A DNA stretch of 64,000 bases, taken from Adiantum capillus-veneris (lineage: Eukaryota > Streptophyta > Polypodiopsida > Polypodiales > Pteridaceae). Under the pieces are notes generated by a model. That model ran no database searches and was not told where the DNA came from. It saw only the letters and a program-made list of their open reading frames with translations. The DNA lies in the NCBI GenBank assembly GCA_014529385.2, contig CM043953.1:72751872-72815871 (forward strand), written 5' to 3'. The position numbers and the translations under genes were made by a program. Each line of letters starts with the position of its first letter. Position 1 is the first letter of the stretch. Of the stretch, positions 1 to 12,583 are shown one piece after another.

Positions 1-699
1 GAATGGTGGGGTATCTAGGAGCTCTTGTGATGATAGTTTTTGGAACCAAGATTTGGTTTCTATTTATCTACTCTTAAATCAATCTAGCTAGTCTTGTTCT
101 CTCTCTCATAGATAGTCTCTTGTATAGTTATCTCTCAACATATCTTTCACTTGATGTTCTATTTCCTCTTTCTTTCTCTCTTTCTCTATGTCCACAACTT
201 TTTTAGGCCCGTCATGAAACCACCTTGTTTTACAAACTTTCAACTGACAACAATTGACATTGGAATGGAGATGTATCATATGATCATCATGACAATGTAT
301 ATGCTCCTAAATTCTTAAGCTAAGTGTTCACCTTGGCAAAATACTTTCAAGGTAATTTTATGGATATGAATATTTATGAATAGTCTGTGTCAAAAGGTGG
401 TATGCCATTTGGTTACATAATGGTCAGGTTGGTCAAAGCTACTTAGTGATCTTAAATTGGTACTCATAGTAATCGCCCTTTGATGGGAGTCTAGTAATTT
501 GATTGAGATTGGAATTGAACAAGTGACAAACTTTAGCAAGCCCTTACTAATGCTACAGACTTGCACTTGCTTATGATTTTTTTTTCTATCTTAGGATTGG
601 TTTGTTGAGGATGGACAAGTGCATAGTTCTTTTCTTCGGAAAGTCTCAAATCTCATATTGGAAATTGGGGCACGTTTATTTTGGTTGAAAATATGGCCC

Positions 700-924
700 T
701 TTGTATAAGAGAAGCTTTGGCAAATTTTTTTCAATTGATTACTTATACTTGTGTAGCTAGTAGTATACATAAGGTAGGAGGTTGTGTTGATACTACAACG
801 ATAGTATGTAGGGGTTTATATCAAAACTACTATCTCCATAGATAGGGTGTGTGTTAATGTGTAAGGCATCATATATAGGGGGTTTCCTTCACATCCCTCC
901 ATAAGTAAAAGTGAATCCCTCGGG
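700..924. mobile_element. right end of a hAT-like DNA transposon
   Basis: The terminus GTGAATCCCTCGGG at 911-924 is identical to the right terminal inverted repeat of the well-bounded 724-bp element at 53437-54160. The sequence inside it is also similar (AGGGGTTT..ATCAAA near 815 and 54095). It abuts a gypsy integrase fragment, so it probably inserted there; the adjoining GAACAGTG (925-932) would be one copy of an 8-bp target duplication. The left end is not in the window. The first 700 bases show no gene and may be interior of this element. Confidence 0.55.
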
Positions 925-2088
925 GAACAGTGTTGCATGTTTTACAAGTCCCTGATTTGGAAAAATCTCATATGAACTAATATAGTCATTAGTTCTTTGT
1001 TGCATGTTGGGCTAGTACACACCAAGTCTCATCAGTCCACTAGAATTTTTGCAATGTCCCATTGTGAATCCCTGTTGTCTTCACAAGAGCTTTGCTCAAG
1101 TAAATATTATTTTCCATTGGCTTTGTACATAGCCTCAATAATTCATCATTCCCTTTCAAGCTATTGGCACAAGTGTTTGTGTCTACTCAATGATTGATGG
1201 CTACCTTTCAATCTTCTGCAATGAACCAATGGTGAGCAAAGGTATGACATGTTCTCTCCACCTCGGTACCATCTCAATATTGAATAGATAAGAGTTGGAC
1301 AAGTCATTGTCAACTCCAGTTGGTGCTTTCCCATAAGTCAACCTAGAAAAATGGTCATCCCTTGATGTGTAGTCCCTTTCTTAAACTACTACAATGAAAT
1401 CAAACTCAAGCAATATAATAAACCATCAAACAATATTCATTGTATTGCATGGTTTATTCACCAAGTATAATAGTGCTCAATGATCCACAAAGAATACAAG
1501 TTTATTCACGCGAAGGTAGTATCTAAAATTTTTAATGGCATAGACCCATTCCTAATCCTTCTCTTTCCATGTTTGTGTAATTTCTTTCCACACTATTAAG
1601 TTGTCTATTGGAGTGACAGATGGGAAAATCCATGTTGTTCTCCCTAGGATGTGCTAAGATGCATCCAATCACATATGTTAATGCATCAATGTAAACATGA
1701 AATATCTTATTCCAATCAAGAGCTTTTAAAGTCAGAGCAAAATCAATCTCTAATTCAATTGCTAGAATGCTTTTTCACACTCGTCTGTCCAATCAAACTT
1801 TGTGTTGAGAGCATCAAGAGATTTGAAAATGACTATGTACATATAGATGAATCTTTTATAGTAACCACAGTGGCCCATAAAGGCTTTTACCTCTCTAACT
1901 TTTGTTGGAAGAGAAACAATTACTTGTATCTTTTAAAGATCTATGGAAATGTCATTTCCGGACACAATGTGCCCTAAAATCCTTCCCTGTCTTACCATGA
2001 AGACACATTTCTCTGGATTTAAGTAGATATGATAAGTCCTATATTTCTTGAAGATATTTTTGAGATGCTCTATGTGTTTGCTTCTCTA
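925..2088 (-). pseudogene. Ty3/gypsy pol fragment: RT thumb, RNase H, start of integrase
   Basis: Read on the minus strand, a broken frame shows the end of reverse transcriptase (LNPEKCVFMV, then GHIVSGND and GHCGYYKRFI near 2030-1850). It is followed by an RNase H domain (KNFRYYLRVNKLVFFVDH near 1530-1470, then LLYLVNKP) and by the start of an integrase (NIYLSKALVKTTGIHNG near 1110). Many stops and frameshifts show that it is old. RNase H runs directly into the integrase with no second RNase H, unlike the next element. Its order next to the integrase at 2085-2500 is reversed (integrase then RT), so these are two elements joined at a breakpoint. The lineage looks like Athila/Tat; this is inferred from the GHxGYYKRFI block. 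Confidence 0.75.
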
Positions 2089-2939
2089 GGATGGCAGTCA
2101 TGTAAGCCCATAGAGCACAAGGTAGCTCTAAATCCCAAGTCTTCACATTATTTCTTGCCATCTTTGTAAGCACCCTTATGAGCTCTCCATTAAACCTCTC
2201 ATTCATTCCATTGCATTGGGGATAATATGAAGTAGTAAACCTGCGATGCATATGAAGCTTCTCACATAGATAATCCACCAGCTCTCCCCTGAAACCTGGA
2301 ACCTTGTCAGAAAGTTACTCCAATGGCATGCCAAATTTGCAACAAATATCTTCATATATAAATTGGGAAACATCTTTTCTTATGATTTGCTTAATAGCTT
2401 TGGCTTCAGCCCAAAATGGTTTCAGCCCACCTGGATAGATAGTCAACAGCAGTAAGTATGTAACATTTTCCTCTAGCTATCATAGGGAGAGGACCTATTG
2501 CATCAGTATCCCACTTCTCAAACACATCATATGCCACAATAGTGCCTCTAATTTATGAGTTGAGAACCCTATTTTCCATGCTTTGGCATTCTTTAAAAGA
2601 CTTGCACCAATGATAAACATCATCATGTTGAATGCTTAGCCACACATACCCCTCCTACAAGACTTTATGCAAAGTGATCCTTGAAGCCAAGTGACCACCA
2701 CAAGAACCCTCGTGATTATCCTCCAAAATTTTGTAAATTTCATCTTTCCAAGGAACTTTCTTCATCACAAGATCAGCCCCTTTTATATACAAGGCATCAT
2801 CAAGAAACACATATCTTTTGGCACGACAAAGGAAGGCATTGATTTCTCCAAATCCGATGGAAGCACACCTATTTGTAGAAACTCTTCTTCTCTCTCCAAA
2901 GCTTCCCTTCCCAAATAACGAGGAGAATCAACTCTTATC
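2085..2939 (-). pseudogene. integrase of the Tat-like element
   Basis: Read on the minus strand, the zinc-binding part shows HEGSCGGH followed by CKSFKEC (HHCC pattern) near 2700-2600. The core begins with WDTDAIGPLP and TAVDYLSRWAE near 2510-2420. The frame 2278-2085 has HRRFTTSYYPQCNGMNERFN, with the glutamate of the DDE triad in place. The protein ends abruptly after CALWAYMTAI, where sequence of the fragment at 925-2088 begins, so the C-terminus is missing. Confidence 0.8.
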
Positions 2940-3650
2940 ACATATAATTGGCCAATTGAAGATTGTGTTGCACCATGTGCTTCTTCATTTTGAGACCTAT
3001 CCACATGCCTTAAACTCCAAGCTTCAAAATGCTAAAGCACATTCTTCACTTGAAAACACATATTTTTCAGCCTTGGATTCCTACTTTGCTACACCCCAAG
3101 TACTTGCTTAACCACCAAAAGAGCATCACATCTTACCCTCACATGATGGATGCCAAGCTCAAGGCAAAGTTTGAGCTCTTTCTCCAAAGTAGTATAATCA
3201 GCTTCATGATTTCTTTGTGTCGTAAGCTTCAAACTCCTTCTACCAAAGCACCTTGAGGATCATAAACTACAACACCTCCTGAAGCTTCACCATGCACTTT
3301 CCTGTAAGAGCCATCAAAATACAACAAATAGGCATTGTCTACGTCAGGAGCCTCCATGTGTTGCTTCTTCACCGTGTCCTCCTTAAGAAGAAGAGGGATT
3401 TCCTTATAAGTAAGCAAATAAGCCAATGTTGCCCTTGTACTCTCCTCAACAAGAAAAGAGAATTGGAATTCTTGTATCTCCACAACCCACTTCATGAGCC
3501 TCTTTGACAAAGTAGTGTTATTCACCAATTGAGGTAGAAGAGTGTAGCTAGTGAGACATGTGAATGGTTTGGGGAGAAGGTAGTGCCTAAACCTTCTACA
3601 TGCATAAATCACACTCACCATGATGAGCTCCACCTCAGTATAGTCTCTTT
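2940..3650 (-). pseudogene. tandem RNase H domains (RNase H plus archaeal-type RNase H)
   Basis: At the high-coordinate end lies the end of the standard Ty3 RNase H (ACRRFRHYLLPKPFTCLT, then MKWVVEIQEFQFSFLVEE). About 40 codons later a second RNase H begins with YLLYFDGSYRKVHGEASGGV. In a shifted frame it continues with HEADYTTLEKELKLCLELG near 3195-3140, then CDALLVVKQVLG, and ends with HVDRSQNEEAH near 3000. This gives D, E, D and the N-x-x-A block of the RNase H1 fold in order. The second domain precedes the integrase. Both domains are broken by frameshifts. Confidence 0.8.
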
Positions 3651-3822
3651 ACACCTCTAGCTCCACCTCAGTATAGCTCCAGTAGAATCCTCACCTACTA
3701 ATGGATTCACATAAAACTCCTTATTTCATTAGCTTGCATAGCAAGAAGAGAAACAAGAACCTCTTTGATACCTTGAAAAACTTCTTCACATTCATTTGTC
3801 CATTATAGAGGATCCAACCTTT

Positions 3823-3920
3823 CTACTTGTTGTAGAGGATAAAGAAGTTGAGACGACAAAGGAATGAACCTCTACTTGTTGTAGAGGATAAAGAAGTTGA
3901 GACGACAAAGGAATGAACCT
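3823..3920. repeat. 49-bp tandem duplication
   Basis: A 49-bp unit beginning CTACTTGTTGTAGAGGAT occurs twice head to tail (3823-3871 and 3872-3920) with almost no differences. It lies in the thumb of the Tat-like RT. Since 49 is not a multiple of three, it shifts the frame. Its near identity suggests that it is much younger than the element. Confidence 0.85.
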
Positions 3921-3949
3921 TTACATATACTTCACCTTTTGAATGAAAA

Positions 3950-5051
3950 TAGAAAGCTGCTTTGTATCCTTAGGTGATGGGAGGAGCACCACCCTTCACT
4001 TTGTCAGGATCCGCTTCAATCCCATTCTCTGAGACCATATGCCCCAAAACCTTCACTCTTGGTTGAGCAAGATGACACTTCTTTGGGTTGAGTTAACCTA
4101 CACTTTCATCATATTGTTTCAATGCCAAACTAAGCTTTGCACAATGATCCTTTCTAGAGCTATAAACATAAAATTCATCAATAAGATCCTTCACAAACTT
4201 ACCAAGAAAGGGGGAGAACACCTTATTGACACACTTTTGGTACCAAGCACATCCATTCATAAGACCAAAGGGAAACACACAATAACAAAAGCATACCCAT
4301 TGTGTGATAAATGTGGTCTTCTTTTGATCTTGTAAAGTGAAAGTGAACTAAAAATATCCAGAGAATCCATCACATACACTATACCTCTCATGCCCTGCAA
4401 TAGAATCAAGTATGTCATCTATGAAAGGAAGAGGATATGTTTCTCTCTTCATAGTTGCATTTAGAGGCTTAAAATCAACACATATTTTCCACTTTCCATC
4501 CTTCTTGGGTGTGAAACAACACGGCTCACCCATTCTGCAGTACTCACAGGACATATAAAACCTGCTTTAAAAAACTTGTCTACCTCTTCCTTTAAAGCAT
4601 AAATTTGTACATGTCCCATTCTCCTTAGCTTTTGGCGTACAAGATGAGCTGTTTCCTTGATTGGAATGTAGATTTCCTCTCCTTTGAAGCCTCTAATTTC
4701 TTCATAACAAGTGATGAATAAATTGGAAACTTGTTGTATCATATGTAGGTATTCACCCTTCTCATGACTAGTCAAGTCAAGAGACAGCATACCTTGTATC
4801 TCTTGTTTGACATTAGGTTGTACTTTGGGTTGCATTAGCTCTTCAATTTGCTCATAAGGATTAGAGATACCCTCATTCTCCATAAGGCCAAGAAATATTT
4901 GTTTCTCATCATGCTCTTCTTCAAGAAACAAGGAGGAAACATCTAGATCACTATCGTTGCTATCTTCCACCTCGCTGCCATCATCCCCATTGTCTTCTTC
5001 TTCACCTGAGTACTCTTCTCCATCACTTTTCTCATCAAAATCAAAATTCAA
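3950..5051 (-). pseudogene. reverse transcriptase of the Tat-like element
   Basis: The minus-strand frame from 5051 starts with a very acidic linker (Asp/Glu runs) and reaches the RT fingers (FKAGFICPVSTAEWVSRV). The next frame (4554-4348) holds KKDGKWKICVDFKPLNA and DGFSGYF. The third frame (4278-4093) holds FPFGLMNGCAWYQK and then LIDEFYVYS, where the catalytic YxDD-type block should be; the second catalytic aspartate reads as glutamate. Three frames and missing palm sequence between 4278 and 4348 show that the enzyme is dead. Confidence 0.85.
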
Positions 5052-5489
5052 AGATCACTTGCTAGCCATGTAAAACCTCTTCTTATCACCCCTTCTATTG
5101 TAGAAAATGATGGTACCATGTCCCCAATCCTATAAGCTTTGGTTGCCGGTAACCATGGTCTGCCAAGGATGAGAGGGAAAGCACCAATAACCACGGGCAT
5201 AACATGAAAATTGACCATCACTTTAACATCAAATGCATCCACCTCCAAGTTCTTTATAACTCCCAAGCACTTAGTTGGCAAGCTTTATGCGGAAACCTGA
5301 ATTCTTTACCATGTTGAGTCCCAACTTTGATACACAAGCTTGTGTAATAACACATACTTGTGCACCCCCATCTATATAAGGCTCTCCAATGCACTTTATC
5401 GTATGCCATGCATCCATACTAGGGCATATATCACATAGCTCATTCAAGGATAGGACTCTCACAGGCCCCCTTGCAGGCTCCTTCTTCAT
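5048..5489 (-). pseudogene. retropepsin-like protease of the Tat-like element
   Basis: The minus-strand frame 5489-5271 contains YIDGGAQVCVIT, the aspartic protease active-site block (D-G-G instead of the usual D-S/T-G). The frame 5281-5048 continues with the C-terminal flap and dimer region VIGAFPLILGRPWL. A frameshift near 5275 separates the two. The domain would cut the Gag-Pol polyprotein. It lies between Gag and RT, as expected for this superfamily. Confidence 0.8.
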
Positions 5490-5755
5490 GGGGTTAACTA
5501 CATACTTTCATTGCCCTTTAAACTTAGGACGCATCTTGATCAGTTTCCCAAAGGTAACATCAACCTTTCTACTCACCAAATCATCCCTTAAGCTATAATT
5601 TGGTTGACCTTCTCCCAAAGGAAAGGAGGATGCATTGTAATGTTTCTTGGGCTTTCTCTTCTTTTTCTCTTTACATGTACCTGTTTCAACATGTTTCCCT
5701 CTTTTATGGCTGTGACTTGCATCACTCGTATCATGATCTCTTGTAATCCTCTTAC

Positions 5756-6788
5756 CTACAGGCATGACCATAGCTCCCAAATCATCCTCTCTCCAAATAG
5801 ATTATGCTTTACCACCTTTGTTTTGCCCTTCTCTTCAGCTGTCAAACCGCTTGGCCGTGCTTCCCCTTTAATCTCAATATCATAATCTTGAGCTCGAGAA
5901 GGAATTTGTGAAGGAAGAGAAAACATATCACCATGTATCCTGTTTGGCTTGTCACATTGAGGGCTTTTATGACCCCATTCACCGCAATTGTAACATTGAA
6001 ACATATTCCCTCTTCTAGCCATGTCTCTTCCCCTACCATCTATAAACCCCTCATTGCTTCCATAGCCACGTCCATATCCATAGCTTTGACCTCTTCCACC
6101 TCCCATCATATGCACACTAAGGTTCTTCATACGACCTACAACCTCTTGCATCTTCTTGCAAAAAACATTCACATCATGAGAAACCTGGAGGACCATTGGT
6201 TGCTCTACAGCTTTCACTTTAACCTTTGACTCGACATGGATTCTAAGTTGATGAAGACGCTTCTCTCTCCACTCTTTATTCTTTGCAATTTCAATTGTCT
6301 CCTCAAAGTTCCTTGGCTGCTTAAGCTCCACTTTCAAACACAAACTACTCCTTAAGCTTCCAGGAAACCTATCATGCTTCAACATGGCTGGAGGAATTTT
6401 AGCCCCCAAAGATGTACACCACTTTGTCCTACGCATTGAATGCCTTCACAAAGTCTTCTAAGGTCTGGCCTTCACCCTGTACCAAGCCTTGAATAGATTG
6501 CCATACCTTTTGTGGTTCTTCCACCTGCTGAAAGTGTGTAAGAAAAGCATGTCTTACCATTTCATAAGTCATAACTTGAGGAGGTTGGGCTAATTGTACC
6601 TCCTTTTTGTAGCCTTCCAACCATTCACTAGCATCTCCCTTCAAACAGAAATAGAAGATTTGCACCACCAACACCGGGTCTTTCTTGTCAGCAAGAAGGC
6701 AAGAAAACTCCATTCTCTTAATGAAACCTTTGGTGCTTTCATTTGATTTCCCACTAAAATTGTCAAAACTAAATTCCATGTCTTCCAA
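5756..6788 (-). pseudogene. Gag of the Tat-like element
   Basis: Two overlapping minus-strand frames make one Gag. The upstream part (6788-6429) has the retrotransposon capsid pattern: KGDASEWLEGYKKE, then MTYEMVRHAFLTHFQ, ending in LEDFVKAFNA. The downstream part (6436-5756) continues PRNFEETIEIAKNKEW and carries one CCHC zinc knuckle, CYNCGEWGHKSPQC, near 6005, with a Gly/Arg/Tyr-rich stretch before it. Capsid assembles the virus-like particle and the knuckle binds the element RNA. One frameshift near 6430 separates the parts. A basic linker (5780-5508) leads to the protease. Confidence 0.85.
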
Positions 6789-7639
6789 AACCTATAAATT
6801 GAAGGTAGCTTGAAGCGATTCCTCGCACTGGTAGGCACCAAAACATTGTTGAGCAAAAGAAAAAGTGGGACACCTCTATAGCGATATAGCCCAAGAGCAT
6901 TAAACTTAAACCTTAGCACCAAAAATTATACCAAAACCACTCTTAGTAAACCCCAACCAAAAGGTCTATGCTCTATTGGGAATTTCCAAGCACACACCCA
7001 CCCAAAGGACCATAGCACATAGGAGCAAAACCTTGTCAAAGCACGGATTTACAACATATATCGACCAATTCATATGAAGACAAGGGCCTCCCCTTTCACA
7101 ATTGAACACCACAAACCCACAATTTCAACAGCAACTCCACAATTCATAGATACATACCCTCCCAATCTGTATGCACACATTTGCCACTAGGTTGCCATAG
7201 GCATAACCCTGCAAAGAACTAGTCATAACTTGAAGAGCACAAGTCCAATTGGGGCACTTTAAAGATTGGAAGAAATCTTAAAAATGATTGTCAAGAAATC
7301 TAAAGATGAATAAAATTGAATCTAGATGCCACTACATGCAAAATTCATGCAAACAGAGAGCTGTCCCGATACTACTACACGTAGTGAAGGCAAGGTGAGG
7401 GCAAAAACTGCATCCAAAAACCATCAAGGAGACACAACGAGCTCAAACCTGAAAATTTATAAACTTTGGCTGAACTTTTTTAAGTTTGTACATGAGTTTT
7501 ATTTATATACAAGTCTCGCTTCAAAAAACTCACTAATGGGCACATACGATAACCTGACAGCTGGCGCTATGCTAGTGACTTGCCCTGCATGTACATGTGC
7601 TTGCAAAAGCAAGCTAAAAAACCCACACGTCCTTTTGCA
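6789..7639. other. no recognised gene; possible 5' leader of the Tat-like element
   Basis: This stretch lies upstream of the Gag of the minus-strand Tat-like element, where its leader and 5' LTR should be. I could not find a TG..CA edge or a tRNA-complementary primer site. The open frames here are short and show no family motif. Confidence 0.4.
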
Positions 7640-8234
7640 ATTGAGCATTATGTCCATATGTACAAAATTACAAAAAATGAGGTGTCAAAAATGCACCCAA
7701 CAACGTCTTTCTCTATCTTCTTCTTTATCTTCTTGCTCTTTGACCGTGCAATTGCTACAGCACCATTGTAATTTTAAAAGATTTCAAAGTCAACCTTTTC
7801 TCTCACTTTAGGATGCACACATGCCATGAATTTATCCAACTTGAGATAGTCCCCATTAGCCAATTGCATGGCTACCGCTAATTCTACTCAACATGCTTCA
7901 AAAGATCCAAAAACAAATTGAACTCTTCACTTACATCTTGTTTAGTGTCTTTAGCTTTGCATCCGTCTAGACTGGGGATGGTTCCTTGTGAAAGTAGTGT
8001 AGAAAACCTTGACCGTAGAGCTGACCAAGGATGCCTCAGCTCACCTTGCAAAGCTTTGTACAATACTTTAGCTTTTCCATGCATAACCAAAGGAAATGTC
8101 TTCATCTGGCTATCCTCGTTCAGCATATGAAGTGATAGTATATACAGCTCCAAATACGACATCCACTCGTCGAGATTCTCCTCGCCTGTGAAAATCGGTC
8201 CATAGCTTTGCATCGCCATGATTTTCAATGCCAA
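7640..8234 (-). pseudogene. Gag fragment of another gypsy-type element
   Basis: The minus-strand frame 8234-7884 reads like a retroelement capsid: MAMQSYGPIFTGEENLDEW, then YLELYILSLHML and MHGKAKVLYKALQGEL. After a frameshift near 7890 it continues with VELAVAMQLANGDYLKLDKF and HPKVREKVDF and ends in a lysine-rich stretch near 7700. It differs from the Gag at 5756-6788 and no pol follows, so it is a separate truncated copy. Confidence 0.6.
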
Positions 8235-11200
8235 AACCTATGCTTCTTCGTCAATCTAGGAGAAATCATTGCGCTCCTCCGTGGGGGCACCAGAAGATGG
8301 AGAGGGGGAATGGGGGAACACACCCAGCACACAACACAAGGCCTCTCTATAGCTCATGACATTCACAACACCCCTATCCTCTCAAAAACACAACTTATGC
8401 TAGCAGACCACCACTTGCACACTTCCCAATACTCAGACACTTTTCAAGATCACAACACAACTCACACCCATTGCACAGTTCGTCTCCACGCTTAAGCACC
8501 CACACAGCCACTCAATCTCACTCTCCTACACCAAGAACCACCGGTTTGGGGGGGCACACACATCCACATTGTTGGCAACATGGGATAACACAAGAGTAGG
8601 AGAAAGAGAAGGGGGAAAGGGGAAACAACACCAAAATTGGTCAATAGTAGCCTGATTACACTTCAAGAGACACTTACAAAGCTTGTGATGCCATCAACAT
8701 GGCAATTTCCATGAGAAAATACAAAGGGGTTTGACACGCACAATCCTATGTCAAAAAACTCCACTTTGTAGGCTTCAAACGGCTTTAAAAAGCCCCTAAC
8801 AATGATTAAAAAATAGCTTTTATAGGGGGGCTCCTTCAACTTTGGAAATGCTCTTTAATTGGGCCATTTGGCACCTCCATTTGGAAACTTTTGGACAGGC
8901 CATTGCTTACTCTCTAGTTTCTTCTCTTTGCACTTGAGGGGGGGCGCTACTGACATTACTTGTGCCCCTTGAATTTTTCAAATTTTTTATTTTAATTTTC
9001 ACTCTCTTTTCGTCTCCCACTCTCTCCCTTTTGGCCACCTTCTAACTTCCTTCTTTGTTCGGCCTTTGACTGGCTCCTTTGAGTTATTTTAAGCTTACAC
9101 CCAAAATTACCCCTTGGAGTGCCACTTGGGCTTACATTTCAACTCTCCAGCTCAGTGTCATCTTTCTCGTTTGCTCGTAGCCTTTCCCTCCCCAAGGCAC
9201 TAGCGACCCGCTAGTGGGGGGTCTTTCCTTCTCAATGGGGCCCTTTTGGGCACAAGATCGTTCCCTTACCAAGAACCATGCCATCGATGCATCTAGACAC
9301 AGTCCAACGACCTTCCACTAGAAAATGGCTGCCAACGGCACTTTGTGGCACATCGCTGCCACAAAATCAGCAGAGGCCACCACCTAGCGTTGCACGCAGC
9401 ACCCGATGCGGGGCACCATGGCTCTACGCAATATGAGATCTCTCTCCACTTCATTCCCACAAAGAAGGCACCACTTGGGCTTTATACCCTACTCATTTTC
9501 TTAGCAGCCCCACATATGGGCCTATGTGCATTGCCATGTGGAGGCACATGGGGGGAGGCATCCCTTAGCTCTCCTAGAAACTCCCTTTTCAATGCTTTAA
9601 AAAGACCCTCCCTTTGTACCAACTTTGGGCCACTTCTATTCTATGCTCCCATATTTGATGGTGGCCAATCCACAAAGCCATGTTGGAACCCCACTATGAT
9701 AACTCAGATTCTCCTAGCCTTGCTGCATTTTGAATTCCTTGAGCCCACAAACCGAGGCCGTAAAAAAATGGAAAAATCGCCTGATACCTTCTCTCTGGCA
9801 ATAGCACTCTACTTCGACCTAGCATGGCGGGACTCCAATGGGCAAGCCCTCAATTCCTATTGATTTCACGTGGTGATCACTACCTTCTGGAACCTAATTG
9901 ATCCCAAAAACACACTAGATGGCAAGCCTACCAATGAGGTCAATCTGCTACATAATTAGCCCCCAACAAACTTTAAAAACTAATTATGACTTTCCCATTC
10001 AAGCTTTGATTGATGATCTGGAAGGACCGGCATGCTCTAGAGCTTGAACACTTCAGCCCTGTCCACTCACTCTAGCTCTGGCCACCTATCCGCACTTGCC
10101 CTGTCCATCGAGGATATGCAATGCCTTTTGACTTTAAACTATCATAACTTCCACACCAAGACTACATTTAAGGAACCTTCTAGACTGGATTCTAGAGCAT
10201 TACAAACATTACATTACAAAGAATAATCCCATCACTTCAAACACTTGTACGCACCATCTCACTTGGCCCATTGTGGAGCCTTCTTGGCCTATAGAACCTC
10301 TTTAAAGATACATTCCACTATCATTTGCCTGCCTAGGACCTTTTCATCAGTCGAAACACTTTGCCATGCACCTATGCACCCTCCTAGAACTCCTTGGCAC
10401 CAGCTCTAGCTTAAACCAACTTTGTATGTACCAATGTGCAATAATTTTCTTTTTGTGGCGCTTGATATGCAGCGATGCGCGAACCGCCCTAAAAGTGGTC
10501 AAAAATAGAATGTGAGTATGTGGAAATCAAGTTAATATCAAGGTTCAAGCCTACAAAATTTGGTGGATTTTGGAGTCGATTTGGTATTTTTCCCACAAAA
10601 AATGCCCGTTGGGGGTCAAAACGGCCAAAACTAGAACCAAAAAGGTCAAAAAGGTGTGAAATAGCCTATTTTTTCCACATTACTCAGGGCTCTATGAGTG
10701 TTCAAGCTTGGGGAGTACATTCAAAATGCATCATCAGCACTTTCACCTCTGTGTGTGTGGGAGGAAGCAGGGTTTCTACAAGTGGTTTTATGTAGTCACG
10801 TCTTTTTCCCGTCCTGTTTTCGAGCGAGAGGAGTGAATGAGAGTTTCTTCCCTTCAATTTTGCACTTGGGAGAGTCTATGGAAATTTTGAGGTTTCCATG
10901 TATGTGTGTGTGCAAGGAGTTGAGGGAAGAAGGTGCAGCTTTTTGTAAGACTATGTGACCCTGTATCGGTGTCGTTAGGATTGGGGCTACTCCAAATAGT
11001 CCAACAGAGTGGAAATTGGTGAAGCTTTTGCAATGAATTGAGAGATTCCTTTTTGTGCCTGGAGTTTTTTAGTTTTTGATGGTTTTCTTGTATATTTTGG
11101 TCATCATCAAGTGTGATTTCAAGCCTTGAAGAACTCGAGTCACCTTGTAGTGTCTGCAGGTAGGTAAGGGCTTGCAGGTCAAAGCGTTTGGGGTTTGAAT

Positions 11201-12565
11201 TGAGCTTGTGGGGAGGATTTTCATTGAGCTCTTGAGAGGTGGTGTGTGAGGTGATTCCTTGTGTTGTGTTGAGGTGTTAGGGTGTGTAAGTGTGGGCTCG
11301 GTTTCTTTTGCTCCATCAACATGTCTAGTAACATTATATGGGCTACCAAGCTCGCATCATGATCTTCGTCTTTGCAACCTGTCAAAATTTTAAGATGAGA
11401 TCACTTACAAGGGTTGTGTGCCTCAAAAATATTAAGTCTCCCTCTTGCCATCTGTTTCTACTACTCCCTCAAACCATCACATTTACGTATGCCTTCCACT
11501 GTTGTCTAGCTGCCACAAGGTCCAAACCCTCCTTGCTATTGCCCAACTCCCACTACTAAGGTGCCTTTGTTAAGTATACCACTGACCAGTCTCTACCCTC
11601 AAATCTAGTCTTGATTGTGTCTCCTTTATGAGACATTATCAATAGAAAAACACTAGAACTCTTTCAAACTAATGAAATTTTTAAGCTAGTTGATGACATT
11701 ATTTTAGGGAGACAAGTAGGTATCTTACTTGAACCAATAGTCAAAGACTTGCCTCTATCCATCCTTACCAACATGGATGGCTAGAGAAAGGTGCTTTCAT
11801 ATATTTAAACACCTGCCTCTAGCCTTCTGTGTGTGCACGAATGGCTAGCAACATTTTTTGTTCATTATTTGAGGTCTAGCTATGCCCATCCATAGATCAA
11901 GAGAGGTTGTAGCTAGCTTCAATATGCATGCCCGCTAGGTAGTCCTTTAGAGATGCTGATGTAGCCTCTAGTCAACACGATCGGATGCCCCTATGGCTAT
12001 AGATATTTGAGATGCACAGAAGGATGTGAAGGTTTAGGGTTTTCAGCTATATGAAATGGGTGAAAAGGTGGTGGTAAGGTCTCAAAGGTGATTCAACATA
12101 GACTTTTTTTACTACTATGGGCACTATGGGTATGGATTAAGAGTCTATGGGAGCATTAAGAAAGACCAAGCGTTGAAATTGGTAGGATGCAAGTGTTATG
12201 CTTGGTAGAAAGGGTTGAGCTAAGGGTGCAATCCATAAAGCAAGCTATGGTATGGCACACCATAGAGGAGGTGGGGGTTAGCGATGTGATGCCAGTAACC
12301 ACATGGCATTCGATAATGACATGAAAGTGTTGAGAGGGCACGTGGAGGATAATACAGGGGGTGCCACCATGCGATGGGCATATCCACATCATTTCCGTGG
12401 AGAATTCATGATGCATGAGAGGGAGCGCGAGGCGGACGTGCTGCACCCAAGTGAGAAACAAGAAAATCCACGTTTTTTCCATGCAAGGTACATTGTACAA
12501 GAGAAGGAGTGTGAGTTGGATTTGGGGAAGAGGTGGAAAAGATTGTACGGGTTGGAGCAAACCTT
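8235..12565. other. 4.3 kb without a recognisable gene
   Basis: Neither strand shows family motifs. TGTTGGCAACATGG at 8570 resembles an LTR edge and sits upstream of the Gag fragment at 7640-8234, but no primer site or partner edge was found. The stretch 10480-11330 is G/T-rich on the plus strand with GTGAGTGT-like words and resembles the U5/leader of an LTR element; a possible start lies at 11321. An open frame of 172 codons at 9345-9863 has a composition unlike the proteins here and is not credited. Confidence 0.4.
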
Positions 12566-12583
12566 GGGGGGGGGGGGGGGGGG

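Larger units (their letters stand above)
2085..6788 (-). mobile_element. degenerate Ty3/gypsy LTR retrotransposon, Tat-like (dual RNase H)
   Basis: A nearly complete internal region lies on the minus strand in the order gag, protease, reverse transcriptase, RNase H, second RNase H, integrase. The pieces are spread over all three frames with many stops. No LTR, primer-binding site or target duplication was recognised at either end; the 3' side breaks off inside the integrase at about 2090. The second, archaeal-type RNase H between RNase H and integrase is the hallmark of the Tat group of plant Ty3/gypsy elements. The element is old: frameshifts, a 49-bp tandem duplication and altered catalytic residues. 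Confidence 0.85.

Noticed and set aside
8560-8600. LTR edge at TGTTGGCAACATGG
   Set aside because: No primer-binding site next to it and no partner edge; kept only as a remark.
9345-9863. 172-codon open frame on the plus strand
   Set aside because: No motif, odd composition and no splice or start context; it is likely chance in a G/C-balanced stretch.
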